In this document: piece after piece, positions 23,604 through 38,014 of the stretch
Numbering within the stretch: position 1 is the stretch's first letter
Layout of the letters: the number at the start of each line of letters is the position of its first letter
Assembly: GCA_030998015.1 (NCBI GenBank)
Contig: JARWMV010000232.1
Span: forward strand, 930,001 to 994,000
Reading direction: 5' to 3'
DNA: 64,000 nt
Origin: Ceratorhiza oryzae-sativae
Lineage: Eukaryota; Basidiomycota; Agaricomycetes; Cantharellales; Ceratobasidiaceae
The notes under the pieces: generated by a model
Told to the model about the DNA's origin: nothing
What the model saw: only the letters and a program-made list of their open reading frames with translations
Databases searched by the model: none
Program-made: the position numbers and the translations under genes

Positions 23604-25439
23604 TCAGACCAGAGTCCACTGGTCACCTTTCTTCTCGATATACACCGCACGCTTCTCGTCGAGACTGATACGACCGGCGTGGAGGATCGCCGTGGTGAGC
23701 ACCGTATTGCGGATCGTTGGGAAACCCTGCTTGTCAAAGTCGGACGCCTTGGACTTGCCCTCGTTGACCAAGCGAGAGGCGTCGACAAACTTTTCGATGG
23801 AGATATAACCATATCCCCGCTGGCCATCAAAGTGACCTGTCTCGGATGGCGTGTACTGTCGAGAGAAAGGGGGACATCAGTTATCCCCGAAAACCTATCA
23901 TCCCGGTGGCTGTGGCTGACCTTCATATAAAACGGATTGTACCAAGTTTTGCCGCTGCCGTCGACCGTTACATCGTAGCCTCGGTGTGCCTGGTCAATGT
24001 GGATCGCACCCTTTTCGCCCATATAGTGGAAGTGTTGCGCCGAGTGAACACCCTCTCCCAAAGGCGCGGTCCAGGAGGCGGTATATACACCCGTTCCCTT
24101 GTGCTGTGTGGCCATCAATATCGATGTTCGGTGTACATCGAGGAAGCCTGTCACTGCTCACCTTGGGCGACTTGATGGACTGCCAGTCGACTAGGAGTGT
24201 GATGGTGTCCTCGGTCTGAGGTACGCAGTTGTAGGGCTCGGATGTTGCGATACCGGTTGCGGCTGACGCGACGACGCGCGTGGGGACAGCCTTATCCTGA
24301 AGCATCCATGCGCAGATATCGATGTGATGAGAAGAGAGGTAGTAGCTAAGTATTTCAATTCGGGTCATTGGCTTAGACTCTATGCGTTTGGGTGGCGGAA
24401 AGGGCAAACCTAATATCGGAGTCCTTGCCCGCCCAAGCACGGAACGTCTCCAATTGCGACTTGGGCTGGGACATCCAGGCGCTGAAAAAGTTGAATTCAC
24501 CAAGATCTGCTGCCCGGCCTGTCACAAATCGGTTAGAACTCGGTGACTTTTGACATTTCAAGTTCCGGAGCGCGTACCTCGGGCGTCTGAGTACGCTGGG
24601 TCGTAGCGCTTGTGGTGCTCGACCCAGCAGACGACACCGTTCTTGTCGGCAAGCTCGATGAGCTCGTTGTGATGCGAGAGGAGCTGCGTAGCCGGCTTTG
24701 TGACCAGAACATGCATCTTGCGCTCCAACGCATATTTGGCGATCGGGTAGTGAGTGCCTATGTGAACGGTGAGAATTCAAGTATGGCTGTGTGCAAAACT
24801 GGACTTACTGTCTGGTGTGAAGATGATCACCGCCGAGCCGGGCTGCAGCGCATCAATGGCAGCCTTGTCTGTCACATCCTCTAGTCGGCTTCGCGCAGCA
24901 AAAATGAAAAAAGTAAAAAAAAACTTACAAGCCTCTGGATCGGTCTTGCTCTGTTCGGGGTAAGAGGTAAAGCTGGAAGCTCCCGGGTAAATAGGGGTTC
25001 TGGGGTTGGGCGGAACAAGCTCACGTCAAATCGAGATCTTTGTAGACTTGACCAATTTTCTCGTCAAGATGCTGTCGGATGGCAGGGAACTTTCCGCCAG
25101 AGACGCCAACCATGCCGAGTTGGTCGACCTGTGCAAATGTTAATCGGATACTAGGTATTGGCTAGTTCCGTAGACTTGCCTTGCCGAGGCGGCGAAGATC
25201 AAAAAGCGTCAGTCCAACGACGCCAACCTTCTTGTCAGACTTGGAAGCACCGGCGCCGGTCCATCCTGTGGTGTACTCTCCCTGTAGTTCGGAGATGAGG
25301 TTAATCGAACGAACGAATCAAAAAATTTACACGCACAGTACCGCCTACAATCACCAGTGCATAAAATCAGTCGCTAAATCAATGGCTCATGATCAAGTGA
25401 CTCACACATGAGGACGTTGAGTTTCTTCTCGGCAGACAT
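23604..25439 (-). CDS. Gfo/Idh/MocA family oxidoreductase
   Basis: Reading down the minus strand from ATG 25439 (MSAEKKLNVLM), several exons give a Rossmann-type N-terminal half: VGVVGLTLFDLRRLGKVDQL, SAVIIFTPDSTHYPIAKYAL, and MHVLVTKPATQLL. The last aligns with the conserved EKP segment of the family but has Thr in place of Glu. The C-terminal half carries the likely catalytic SSHHIDICAWML, then TEDTITLLVDWQSI and WTAPLGEGVHSAQHFHYMGEKG, and ends VYIEKKGDQWTLV with TGA at 23604-23606. Enzymes of this family use NAD(P) to oxidise or reduce sugars and sugar acids; the substrate cannot be told here. At least six introns of about 50-70 nt are present. The cytosol is likely, as there is no signal peptide. 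The gene stands alone, tail to tail with the cyclin. Confidence 0.85.
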
Positions 25440-26799
25440 TGTGGAACTATGGGTAGGGTAGAAGGGGGGTGTAGAAAGAGATAGGATACGCTGCTGTGTT
25501 TAATCCCGACCATCTTTATGTGCGCCCCGTAACGTCTACTTTGGGAGGAACACGTCGGATGTGACCCGGAGCAGCCGGCCCGGGCGGAGCGGCACGTGGA
25601 TCCAGCGCTTATATGGCGGCCCGTCCTATGTGTAAAGCACCAACTCATTTGATTGTGAGGCCCGCGAATAACAAGAGAAAGACGGCCAAGATGGCTACAA
25701 TACCAGGATACAGCCACGCATTGTTTAGGTATTTCTTATTTGTATTGGAGATAATTAGGTTAATGTGGTTGCTCACCCAACTTGGGTCCCTCCACGATCT
25801 GTCGAAGAGTATGCACTTTGACTACCTTACGGGTTCGGATTCGATGCTCCGTAATTGATATCGATGGAACTTAAGGGGTTGGGTGACTTGCGCCCGTGGG
25901 TTCTTCTCACAGAGAAGTTTGTCAACCGTTGTATTACGTTGTTTGTCGCGCGATCACAGGGCGTGAGATCCGACTGAGCTGGCGGCCAAACGGTTAGGCG
26001 AAGTTGCCCTGGGATTCACTACTAAATCTATTGTCTATACACACAGCTACGCGCATTATATTCTTAGGATATGGAGAGAATTTTTGATCGAAATAGTCTA
26101 TACGCGGGTGAAGGTGCAATTCGATTGAATGTACTTCCATTGTGCAGCAGTGACTAACTTTCCTAAAACGAGGTAATGTCATCAAACCATCCTCGTGCAA
26201 TATATTTTAAAGTTCCGGAATGTATTCAAGTGGAAGGATGTTAATAGTTGGCACGCCAAATGAGTTTCGGGGCCGAATCCAGCTGAGAAACGTTGTGAGT
26301 CACTATGAATATCTGCTTACATCGTCATTTTGAGTAATCAAAATGAGTGCCGGTGAGTGCTTCCTAGGAAACGATCAGCATACAGTGTTGGACTTTCGGT
26401 GGAAAGTCAAGAACAGGTCTGTCGAAGTAGAGTGATATGTTTAGAGCTGCACAGTCCCTATATGCGTCTGGTAAACGGGTGCCAAATATGGGTTTGTCAG
26501 GGTGGAGGTCCGGTTGCTCAGGGTAGGCCGTACCGGGATCAGTCAGCGGGTACGGTCAGTGTCTCAGTCAGCAACCTACTCCACGACTTATAAAACCGTG
26601 AGTCGGCTGTCCGTGGCGTCATATCCCCTCATTCCCCTGTAAACTGTGCGTACGGTTCACCCTTGATCCGGAAGAGAAGTTCTAGGAGCGGAAAAAATGG
26701 ATGGATTAGGCCGAATGGGCTGGATGGGACTTGGGATTTGTGGATGGATGGACATGTGGCAGAATTCTAACTTTTATTTTCATCCAAACAGAACTAACA
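25440..26799. other. Divergent promoter region, oxidoreductase / RPL10
   Basis: The genes on both sides are transcribed away from this 1.4 kb region. I see no coding exon. A GGATGG-rich stretch at 26690-26760 lies just before the L10 start and may contain a leader intron. Confidence 0.45.
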
Positions 26800-27601
26800 A
26801 TGGGTCGCCGTCCCGCTCGCTGCTACCGCTACTGCAAGAACAAGCCGTACCCCAAGTCGAGGTACAATCGTGGTGTGCCCGACTCGAAGGTGTGTGATGC
26901 TGTCAAGGGATAAAAATGTATTGTGCTAACCGATCGTTAGATCCGTATCTTCGATCTTGGACGCAAGCGCGCTTCCGTCGACGACTTCCCCTTCTGCTGC
27001 CACTTGGTTTCCGACGAGTACGAGCAGTTGTCGTCCGAGGCGCTTGAGGCCGCCCGTATTTGTGCGAACAAGTATGTAACGAAGACCTCTGGAAAGGACT
27101 CCTTCCATCTTCGAGTCCGTGTCCACCCCTTCCACGTTATTCGTATCAACAAGATGTTGTCCTGTGCCGGTGCGGATCGGTGAGTAAAAACTGGTGTATG
27201 GCATGATTGCATTAGTCTGACGATTCTCAGTCTCCAAACCGGTATGCGTGGTGCCTGGGGTAAGCCTTATGGCACGGTCGCTCGTGTCAACATTGGCCAG
27301 ATCATCCTCTCCATCCGTACCAAGGAGTCCAACGCCGCGGTTGTTATGGAGGCTCTCCGCCGTGCCCGTTACAAGTTCCCCGGCCGCCAAAAGATCATTG
27401 TCAGCCGCAAGTGGGGCTTCACGAATGTCAATAAGGAGGAGTACCTCAGGTTGAAGGAGGAGAAGCGTGTGCTCCAGTGAGTGGTGCTGCTATTTGTGGC
27501 GTATCTTGTTCTAACGTTTATTTAGGGATGGTGCGTACGTCCAGTACATTCGCCCGAGGGGCAATTTGGAGACCAATCTGCGCAACCAGCTCCGCGCATG
27601 A
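26800..27601 (+). CDS. RPL10: 60S ribosomal protein L10 (uL16, QM)
   Basis: Four exons give a full-length protein of the usual ~215 residues: [144 protein letters not shown] and a short C-terminal exon ending RNQLRA with TGA at 27599-27601. Introns lie at about 26890-26940, 27181-27230 and 27479-27525. uL16 sits near the peptidyl-transferase centre and the P-site tRNA, and its loading is a late step of cytoplasmic 60S maturation. No frame breaks are present and codon use looks strongly biased, as in other ribosomal genes. Confidence 0.97.
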
Positions 27602-28204
27602 GTGTGCTGTATGGTCTGAGTTGTACGTGTATTGATTGTGGTTGATTTTCGTGCGAGTTAAGCGTAAGGCCTGGGTGGCTATGAGTTTTATCCCCTTTAT
27701 TCGTGACACTGCCTTGGCGTAAGCGTGGGCTTTGGATCAGGGAAAGGGGGGAGAGATTAACTTCTTGTTGTTGTGCCTTCGGGTGCTCACAGGAGCGGTT
27801 ACGATTGATTGGCGTACTCGCTCGGTAAAGCATGATACAACCTTGTCTGTTACTTGTGCAATTTGATTATACAGTTTATGGTTCATTGTGGCGTTGTATC
27901 TCTAGCACAGTCAAATGCGCCAGAAATTCAAGTCGAGTGGTGCAAGAGGCAAGTGCGTGATCACGAGTCATCAGGCTAACAAGGTTCCTTGTGCATCCAG
28001 GGCACTGGCGTTTCGGAGCCGGCACGATCAAAAACATTGAATGGGCGGTCATTCTGGCCGGACGCGTGTTGACTCGGTCCCCGTTCGCGTTGCTACATAA
28101 ACTCAACCGTCCTGGCCAAACTCACCGCGCTCACGCCGCCCTTTCTAATCGCTAATTGCCACTCGCTCGCCACCTTTACCTAGTTTCTTGATACTTCTTG
28201 GAAT
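27602..28204. other. Intergenic region, RPL10 to PARP
   Basis: L10 3' UTR and PARP promoter. No gene, repeat or RNA gene was recognised. Confidence 0.45.
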
Positions 28205-31200
28205 ATGGCTCGAACTACTCGTGCCTCTGCCAAAGCTGCTGCCGCGCCAGCTGCCAGTGACCCACCGGCCGCTGATCCCGCGACAGCCTCTGTTCTGCAT
28301 CCAAGGGCAAGGCGACTACGAAGAAAGCGCTAGCGTCAAAGAAACGCACTCATGCTGACGACGACAACGACGACGAGAATGATGCTGGGACTTCAGCCAA
28401 GCCAGCTAGTAAGGCCAAAAAGGCCAGAAAGGCAACCAAAGACAGTGCCAACGCTGACGCACCAATGACGGATGGAGACAAGAAAGACGACGCAGCCGAC
28501 AACAAAAATGATAGCACTTCTGACAACAAAGATGTTGCTGATACTCAAACCATGGGCGGGCTCGTCCAACGATGTACCCGCCAAAGCCAAGACTCCAGAA
28601 CCCCCGGCCAAGATGGTCAAGGTCGTCAAACGAGGCGCTGCACCTGTTGATCCGCTTTCGCCCAATCTTGTTGGTAAGCCAAGCTGCTTTTTGTCTCATT
28701 ATTGGCCCTGGACACATTATTCGAAGCTACCCACCAGGTTTATGTCGATTCGAGTGGGGAAATATGGGACGGTAAGGTCGCTTCTAGTCCTAGTAAATCT
28801 TCTACTTAAGCCTTCATTATAGCGATGCTTAACCAGGTAGATCGGCTGGAGGTTGAACTACCGCCACTAACTTTTCTCCAAATAGACCGATGCAGTTAAC
28901 AACAATAACAAGTATGTTTGCATCGCATGCTCCTGCATTCAGCTTCTAACATTCGCTAGATTCTATGTTCTTCAACTGCTTCACCCTGCTAACAACCCTA
29001 ACTCTGTGACACTTCATGTTCGCTGGGGTCGCGTTGGAGAAAATGGAGCCTCGCAAGACAAGGTTTGCTGTTTCTTGAGTACTATCTGTGCAACGAATAA
29101 TAGGTTTATTATTTAGGGGCCTTGGGGCCCAGCCCAGGCCGTGAACGAGTTTATGAAACAATTCAAGAGCAAGGCCGGGGCTGATTGGAAAGATCGCAAG
29201 ACGATGAAGCCGAAGAAAGGCGTGTATTTTGTGATTCCCGGGACGGGTCCAGTCTCATCGCTTCGTTTTATTCAGGGAAATATATGTGGCTCGAACGTGC
29301 TTATGGGGATGAGGAGGATGAATCTTCTGACAAGGGCAAAGGCAAGGACAACGAACCACGTGAAAAGACACCCGAGCCTACACTTGGACCTGAGCTTCTG
29401 GTAATTCAGACTACATTTCGTCCAGCCACATCACTTTTTTACATGCTATTTCGAACAGGATCTCGTGGGCATGATTTTCTCAGTGAGCCTGATGCAGGCG
29501 GCGCTGTCTGAGATGAACTATGATGCGAACAAAGCAAGTAGCTGATTCGGCGTATTTGATCTATATTAATCTTCGGGTTACTTTAGCTGCCTCTCGGTAA
29601 ACTCGCCAAGTCAACTATACTTAATGGTTTCTCTGCGCTCAAGAGCATTGCCGAGGTTTTGGCCGAACCAAATGGCGCAAAGGCTGCGGAGCATGGAGGA
29701 CAGCGTCAGGCGTGTATTGATCTCACTAACGCCTACTACTCGTAAGTATGGCGGTAATTGGGCTTGGTCTAGTGTTCTAATCTGTATTTAGCGTTATTCC
29801 TCATTCATTTGGTCGTCGTCACCCAACTATCATCGATAAGCCTGACATCTTGAAGAGGGTAGGCGGAGTCTTTGTGGTGTGAGAGCCTCTTGCTAAATCG
29901 CACGATATTGGTTAGGAACTGGAACTCGTCGATGCACTTGGAGACATGGTCAGTTTCGTCTCCGTTTCTTCTCTAGGTGTATCTTAATCTTCTTTACACA
30001 GGAAATTGCCAACAAAATTATGAGCGACAATCGCCCCAAGGATGCTGATGGTAATCCTATAACCCTCTCGACGCCAACTTCAGGTCTTTGGACCTGAAGA
30101 CCATTGACCCAGTTCAACGAGGTCAGAGAATCACTGAACATTTCCAAAACCGCCATTGACAAAGTTTGGAATTTTTCAGATAGCAAAGAGTGGACGGCCA
30201 TTGATAATTACATGACTGGTTCTCATGGCTCCACTCACCACTTTACGTCTAAGTTGAAGAATTTGTTCCGGGTCGAGCGGTAAATAATTCATCGCTAGGA
30301 ATTGTTCCTGATGTTTGACATATTGTTTGGATAGGCACGGCGAAACCGATGCATGGAACAAGGCTGGATGGGACAAGCTCGGCGACGGGGAACGAATGTT
30401 ACTTTGGCATGGGTCTCGCAGTACCAACTTTGCTGGTGAGCCTTGATACACGGGTTTAAACCGCGCCATTCCAAACGACATCGTCGACCAGGTATCCTTA
30501 AGCAAGGCCTTAGGATTGCGCCGCCCGAAGGTACGCTTCGTATATTTTGGAGACTTTAGAATCATCCTTTAATCCGACTATATAGCGCCTGTCACTGGCT
30601 ATATGTTCGGCAAGGTCTGCATTAGGCTTGAGTATTAAGCAAGGAGCGGCTAACGTAAGGCTGTCCTTAGGGAGTTTATTTTGCTGATTCTTTCAGCAAG
30701 TCCGCCAACTATTGTCACTCGAGGTGAAATATTTTCCACCCTTTTTGGATTCCATTTGCTCATGCTCTGTTTTAGGCAAAGCAACAACATTGGCATTCTG
30801 CTGCTCTGTGAAGTAGCCGTCAAACCGTATCACGAACTTCTCAATGCCGACTATCATGCGGACCAAACTTCGAAGAATAACGGTGCCATGTACGTATAAC
30901 GCTACCGAATAGGTTAACCATTCTAACTTTTTTGTAGCGCAACCAAAGGTGCTGGTCGAAACCAACCTGGAGAATGGCAGGATTGTTCAGAAGCGTTAGA
31001 TCATGATGAGCTGAAGGGTGTTGTCATGCCCAAAGGCCCTCTGGCGCAGGTTAACATCCCTGGGGTCTACCTCCAGTATAACGAGGTGAGATACTGGCCT
31101 CAGCTGTGAACTGCGCCATACTTACCGTTACTCGTAGTATATCGTTTATTCCCCCAACCAAATCCGGGTCAGGTACCTGCTCATGGTTGAAATGAATTAA
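28205..31200 (+). CDS. Poly(ADP-ribose) polymerase (WGR - regulatory - catalytic)
   Basis: A Lys/Ala/Asp-rich N-terminus (MARTTRASAKAAAAPAASDP...) leads into a WGR domain: KFYVLQLLHPANNPNSVTLH, then VRWGRVGENG and GPAQAVNEFMKQFKSKAGAD, with KYMWLERAY. The PARP regulatory helices follow (MQAALSEMNYDANKLPLGKL, SVIPHSFGRRHPTIIDK). The catalytic domain carries the H-Y-E triad: LLWHGSR, then GKGVYFADSFSKSANYC, then YNEYIVYSPNQIRVRYLL, which ends at TAA 31198-31200. So the enzyme should be able to make ADP-ribose chains on target proteins at DNA breaks. The zinc fingers and BRCT domain of human PARP1 are not seen. About a dozen introns fit, two of them with GC donors (29220 and 29534). Apparent frame breaks: TT at 28293, GGG at 28558-28560, and ATAACC at about 30060. 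All conserved catalytic residues are intact, so decay is not obvious. Confidence 0.88.
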
Positions 31201-31529
31201 AACCGACTTTCTCGAAAGGATGACTTTTGTACTATCTTATCGTGTAGTGCGCTGTGTCTTGATTTGTGGTCTGTTTATTTAATCACTTTGGTTCGTACGA
31301 TAATGCAATTTCTATTTGCTGCAGCAAGGTGGCACACCAGGAGTGAGTGGTTGTTGTAGATGGACCCTGCACTTTAGTAACCAAGCGCTGTCGGTCCGAT
31401 GAGCTCCGACGAAGGCAAAGAAGTAACAGTGAATCGTTTCGAACGCAACTGTGCTGGCATCATCCAAGCCACATTCTAGCTCTCTCTCTCTCTTACCGCC
31501 GCGCTTTCATCTGAAACTTGTCAGACGCC

Positions 31530-33680
31530 ATGCTCGGGATCTATCGTGCTGCTCGGCTTTCCCGGAATTATCCTAACCTGTCGGCCCGATATGCACGCAC
31601 GGGAAGCCTGATGCTGCGATGTGAGAGACTTCGACCCCGCGGCTTGAATTGACGTCCATCGTAGCTAATACAATGTCTCCCACAGATGCGTCCACCAAGA
31701 TTGCGGTCAAGAACCCCGTGGTCGAGCTTGACGGCGATGAAATGACCCGTGTCATTTGGAAGAAGATCCGAGAGGAGGTTTGTGTGGCGATCGCACTTGG
31801 GCCATCCAAACCACTAATTTATTTATCTCCCCCCTAGCTAATTTTACCTTACTTGGACCTAGACATCAAATACTATGACCTGGGCATGGAGAATCGGGAT
31901 GCAGTATGTTTCTAACCTATGTTTAGTCGCTGGCTCTCATCGGGCTAACCGTTTACTAGACAGATGATCAAGTCACGATAGACTCCGCTATGGCAATTGC
32001 CAAGTACAATGTTGGGATCAAGGTGCGAGTGGATCCTGTATGTCGTGTGATTTGACTAATGGTGCTCTGCAGTGCGCCACGATCACGCCCGATGAGGCAC
32101 GAGTGAATGTGAGGACAACATGATGTTCGATCCGCTAATCATTGATCAACAATCCTAATTCTGCAGAGTTCAAGCTAAAGCATATGTGGAGGTCTCCAAA
32201 TGGCACGGTCAGTTGTAGAACGCTGGGCTCTGCGTGATCGGTTGCTCAAGTTTGGCCACTCCGTTAGATCCGCAATCTGCTAAACGGCACCGTGTTTCGA
32301 GAACCCATTATCCTTGAGCGGATTCCCAAGCCCGTTCCAGGCTGGGTGAGGCCTATCGTCATTGGACGACATGCGTTTGGAGATCAGGTAGGACATCCTA
32401 CTTCCCAACTCTGAGTAATAACTTACGCGATAGTACATAGTACAGGTCAACAGACTTAATCGTGCCTGGTCCAGGAAAGCTGGAGCTCACTTTCACGCCA
32501 AAAGATGGGGGTAAGCCAACCACCCTAAATGTTTATGACTTTGAGGCACCCGGAATTGCTTTGGCGATGTACAACACCGACGAGGTGACGCCATTATTTC
32601 TGTCTGGCCGTCGTCTGCTGATTGGTCTATTGTACAGTCTATTGAAGGATTCGCGCATGCATCCTTCAAAATGGCTTTGGAGAAGAAAATGCCTCTAGTG
32701 AAGCGACCAATAATCAGCTCTAGCTCCATTCTGACCACCGCTTCCAGTACATGTCCACTAAGAACACAATTCTCAAGAAGTACGATGGTCGATTTAAGGA
32801 TATCTTCAGAGATATACGAAACAACATACCAGAAGGAGTTCGAAGCTGCGGGTCTTTGGTATGAGCATCGCCTAGTCCGTTTCTGCAAATCCGCGAAAGA
32901 AGGTTCATCTGCTGATGCAGTCGGATGTAGATCGATGACATGGTCGCCCAGGCGATCAAGTCTTCGGGTGGGTTCGTGTGGGCGTGTAAGAACTACGATG
33001 GGGATGTCCAGGTAAAAACATCGTTACAGTATTCATGTGGTATTTAATTCTTATTTGTGTACAGTCCGATATTCTTGCGCAAGGTTTTGGCTCCCTAGGC
33101 ATGGTCTGTATACCTGCTTCTAGTGATCTATCAAAAGCTGGGCTAATATATTCTGCATAGATGACTTCGGAACTTATCACACCCGACGGTGGAACCATTG
33201 AAGCGGAAGCCGCACATGGTCAGTCTTGCTGCTTATCCTATTTCGGGGCAGTTCTGAGCACTCTCCAATCACAGGTACCGTCACGCGTCACTGGCGCGAG
33301 CACCAAAAGGGCAAAGAGACCTCTACGAACCCAGTCGCTTCTATCTTTGCCTGGACTCGTGGGCTTGCTTTCCGTGCCAAACTTGACGGAAACCAGGAAC
33401 TCAAGGCCTTTACACAAAAGCTCGAGGAGGCATGTGTCGAAGTTATTGACAAGGATGGTGTAATGACTAAGGATCTCGCCCTTGCTATTCATGGAAAAAA
33501 GTAAGCATCTGAGCCAATCAATTTCGTATTTGTACTGAGCCGCCTTGCTGCAGTATGACCCGGGAGCACTGGGTAACTACTGCCGAGTATATGGATGCCG
33601 TCAACGTGAGTCGGATCTGATCACAGTCAAATCGGTCGCTCTAATATCCACACCAGGCAAAACTAAAGACCAAGCTCTAA
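31530..33680 (+). CDS. NADP-dependent isocitrate dehydrogenase, probably mitochondrial
   Basis: The first exon encodes an Arg-rich, acid-free leader ([20 protein letters not shown]) typical of a mitochondrial presequence. The enzyme follows: [37 protein letters not shown], the isocitrate-binding [66 protein letters not shown] with metal-binding aspartates, [20 protein letters not shown] and [20 protein letters not shown]. The last exon ends in LKTKL with TAA at 33678-33680. It makes 2-oxoglutarate and NADPH from isocitrate. The frame needs one missing base at the acceptor near 32166, and a two-base loss in a TA run at 32811-32817 where DIYETTY is expected; other exons splice cleanly. A lone His-to-Phe change ([10 protein letters not shown]) was noted. 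Start ATG 31530. Confidence 0.9.
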
Positions 33681-33852
33681 AACTCCCGAAAGATCCAAAT
33701 ATCTGTAGGGTATTCGGAGTGATGGTGCCTTTTATGGGCGTGGTGTACTAGACTTTGTGACATTGTAGCAAGTTTGTAGCACTACAATTACTTGGTGCCG
33801 TTGAATTGAAAAGTATTCGAAACGCATATACGCAGCTTAATTTACCTGTCGG

Positions 33853-34946
33853 CTATTTATGCTGGAACTTTGACCGACAGTGGCGCTTGGGTAATTTGTG
33901 CCAACACTTAGCGTCATGGTCTGAGACGATTCTAGAGTATGTATGCGTAAGAGACAGTTCAATGAATGACCTTGCCAAGTAGATACATTGTCTAGTATTA
34001 AATCTTAGAATTGCGTCATTCGACGCCTTCCTACGCCAGATTCCCAATCGCTCTCGTCCCTGATGACTTGTTTGGCTTTTGCTAGGGACGACGTCTAGAT
34101 GTTTTTCCCACAATTGCCCGAGTGCTTTTCCATATGCTTCAACATCGACGGGGAACGGTGGTCCATCATTCCGAGCTCGTTCGGGGTCAATAGGGTACAT
34201 CAAAATAATAAGCCATCCGCCAGGTTTGACTATCTTGGACATTTGACGACCCCATAATTCGCGCATGCTTGGAGGTATGGCACAAAAAAAGCTGCAGTGC
34301 GCGGTGTGAATAAATCACTGGTTTGGCTTATATCGTACTCACGTATAGTCATATACGAAGTCAAATTCGCCCTCTCCTAGTATAGAGTCTTGGAAAAAGT
34401 TGGCTACTTGGAAATCGAGTTTTAGGTTCCCGGCTTGATATTTTGATGCAAGAAATCTCCAGAAACATAAGGTAGGCTCGTGCTCCGCGGAGAGACTAAC
34501 TCACTTTGGCTTCGCTTATTGCGGTGGGTGAGAGGTCTGCCCCAAGGACATCGTACCCCTGGGAGGCGAGATAGATGGCATCATATCCCTAGGAATACGG
34601 TTATTTAGGGTTACCACGAGTGTGTTAGAACAACCCATGAACCCACTCGACCACAACCTGGAACGAGGGCCCTCCCAGATTTAGGAATACCCAAATCATT
34701 GGCAATACTCGTCTCAAAAACTTGTTGTAGTGGTGGCTGAGGTGCCCCAGCATCCCAAGGCGTGCGCCCTCTTTCCTGGAGTGGGTGTTATTTAGATGTC
34801 AAGGCTGGTGGTGGTTTAGGACTGACCAAGCGGCATCCCATCCCGAATCGTCCTGAGCCTGAGCGAGCAGTTCACGCACCCTCAAAACGCCCGCGCGTTG
34901 CTCGTCTCGTTGCTGCTTTTCACTCGGTATTGGATTTCTCAGCCAT
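33853..34946 (-). CDS. Thiol/thiopurine S-methyltransferase (TPMT-like)
   Basis: Minus-strand exons from ATG 34946 give LLAQAQDDSGWDAAW, then TPWDAGAPQPPLQQVFE, the SAM-binding start GRALVPGCG, GYDAIYLASQGYDVLGADLS with the acidic residue of motif I/II, FDFVYDYTFFCAIPPSMREL, IVKPGGWLIILMYPID and VEAYGKALGQLWEK. This order, especially the W-x-x-x-x-TPWD opening and the VYDYTFFCAI motif, is typical of fungal TPMT-fold enzymes that methylate thiols or halides with S-adenosylmethionine. Two single-base gaps are needed, near 34767 (GGCGC) and near 34921. The C-terminus is uncertain: the frame after RERLGIWRR runs on to 33853, but a stop near 34013 in another frame would fit the family length better. 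It is likely cytosolic, and divergent from the aldehyde dehydrogenase gene. Confidence 0.75.
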
Positions 34947-35486
34947 GTTTCCTACAGAAAAAAAGCTACGGGCTCTAGCATTCACAGGAATTCGCGGCCA
35001 ACGCGGTCGCAAGATCCAAACAGTTGTGGTTCTCAAGAAAGCCATCACAAGCACCAGGCGGGAGGACAATCACATGCGACCATGGGTGTTCATTATGTAA
35101 ATCCTCCACCCTCCAATGAGTTGACTTTCGGCCGCATACATATGTTGCGGTTAATTACCCAAATATTATATTTTAGTCGCGCAAATCCGATGGTATATCT
35201 ACGCGGAGCTTCTCGACTTCTGATGGGGCTGGATTAGAGACCTTCCGTAGTGGTCACTCTCTCGTGCGCTCACCCATTCGAGCTCAGTATCTCTCGGCTA
35301 TATCTTGTTATCTTGTTTGATCAATCGAATGACCTCACTCCGGGACTTGATCTCTGCTGAAAGGAGTCATGCGCAAACCTTTCGGTCTATATAAGACTCT
35401 GTGCATTCGAGGAACACTCCTTAGTTCTCTCACTCGACACCCACTCTCCATAAAACTCCACTTGCGCAATTGGAATTACCTCCACT
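34947..35486. other. Divergent promoter, methyltransferase / aldehyde dehydrogenase
   Basis: 540 bp between divergent starts. No coding sequence is supported. A TATA box is described separately. Confidence 0.5.
35388..35394 (+). promoter_or_regulatory. TATA box of the aldehyde dehydrogenase gene
   Basis: TATATAA lies about 95 bases upstream of the first ATG of the aldehyde dehydrogenase, at a suitable distance for a transcription start near 35420. It is an exact consensus in the expected direction; function is inferred. Confidence 0.5.
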
Positions 35487-37774
<2,288 letters not shown>

Positions 37775-38014
37775 TATAAAATACGTTGCAAGTGTGAAGT
37801 GTTGAATGAAAATGGCTTTCAGTTCACGCGACAAACGACCCAGATAGCATAAGATTTAGTTCAGTGACGATTGATCGGTCATTGGAAATTAACTCTTAAT
37901 ATAAACTGAGTCAGCTCGAGATCCTTGGCTTTCGGCTTCCCACAACAACGAAGGCAGATAATAGTCTTGAACCGGTGCGACTCCTCACCGCGTTGCGAAA
38001 CTAGGTCCGACAAC

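Noticed and set aside
30061..30190. Apparent second frame break in PARP near 30120
   Set aside because: Resolved as an intron at about 30122-30179 (GTCAGA..TTTCAG) joining DPVQR to DSKEWTAIDNY.
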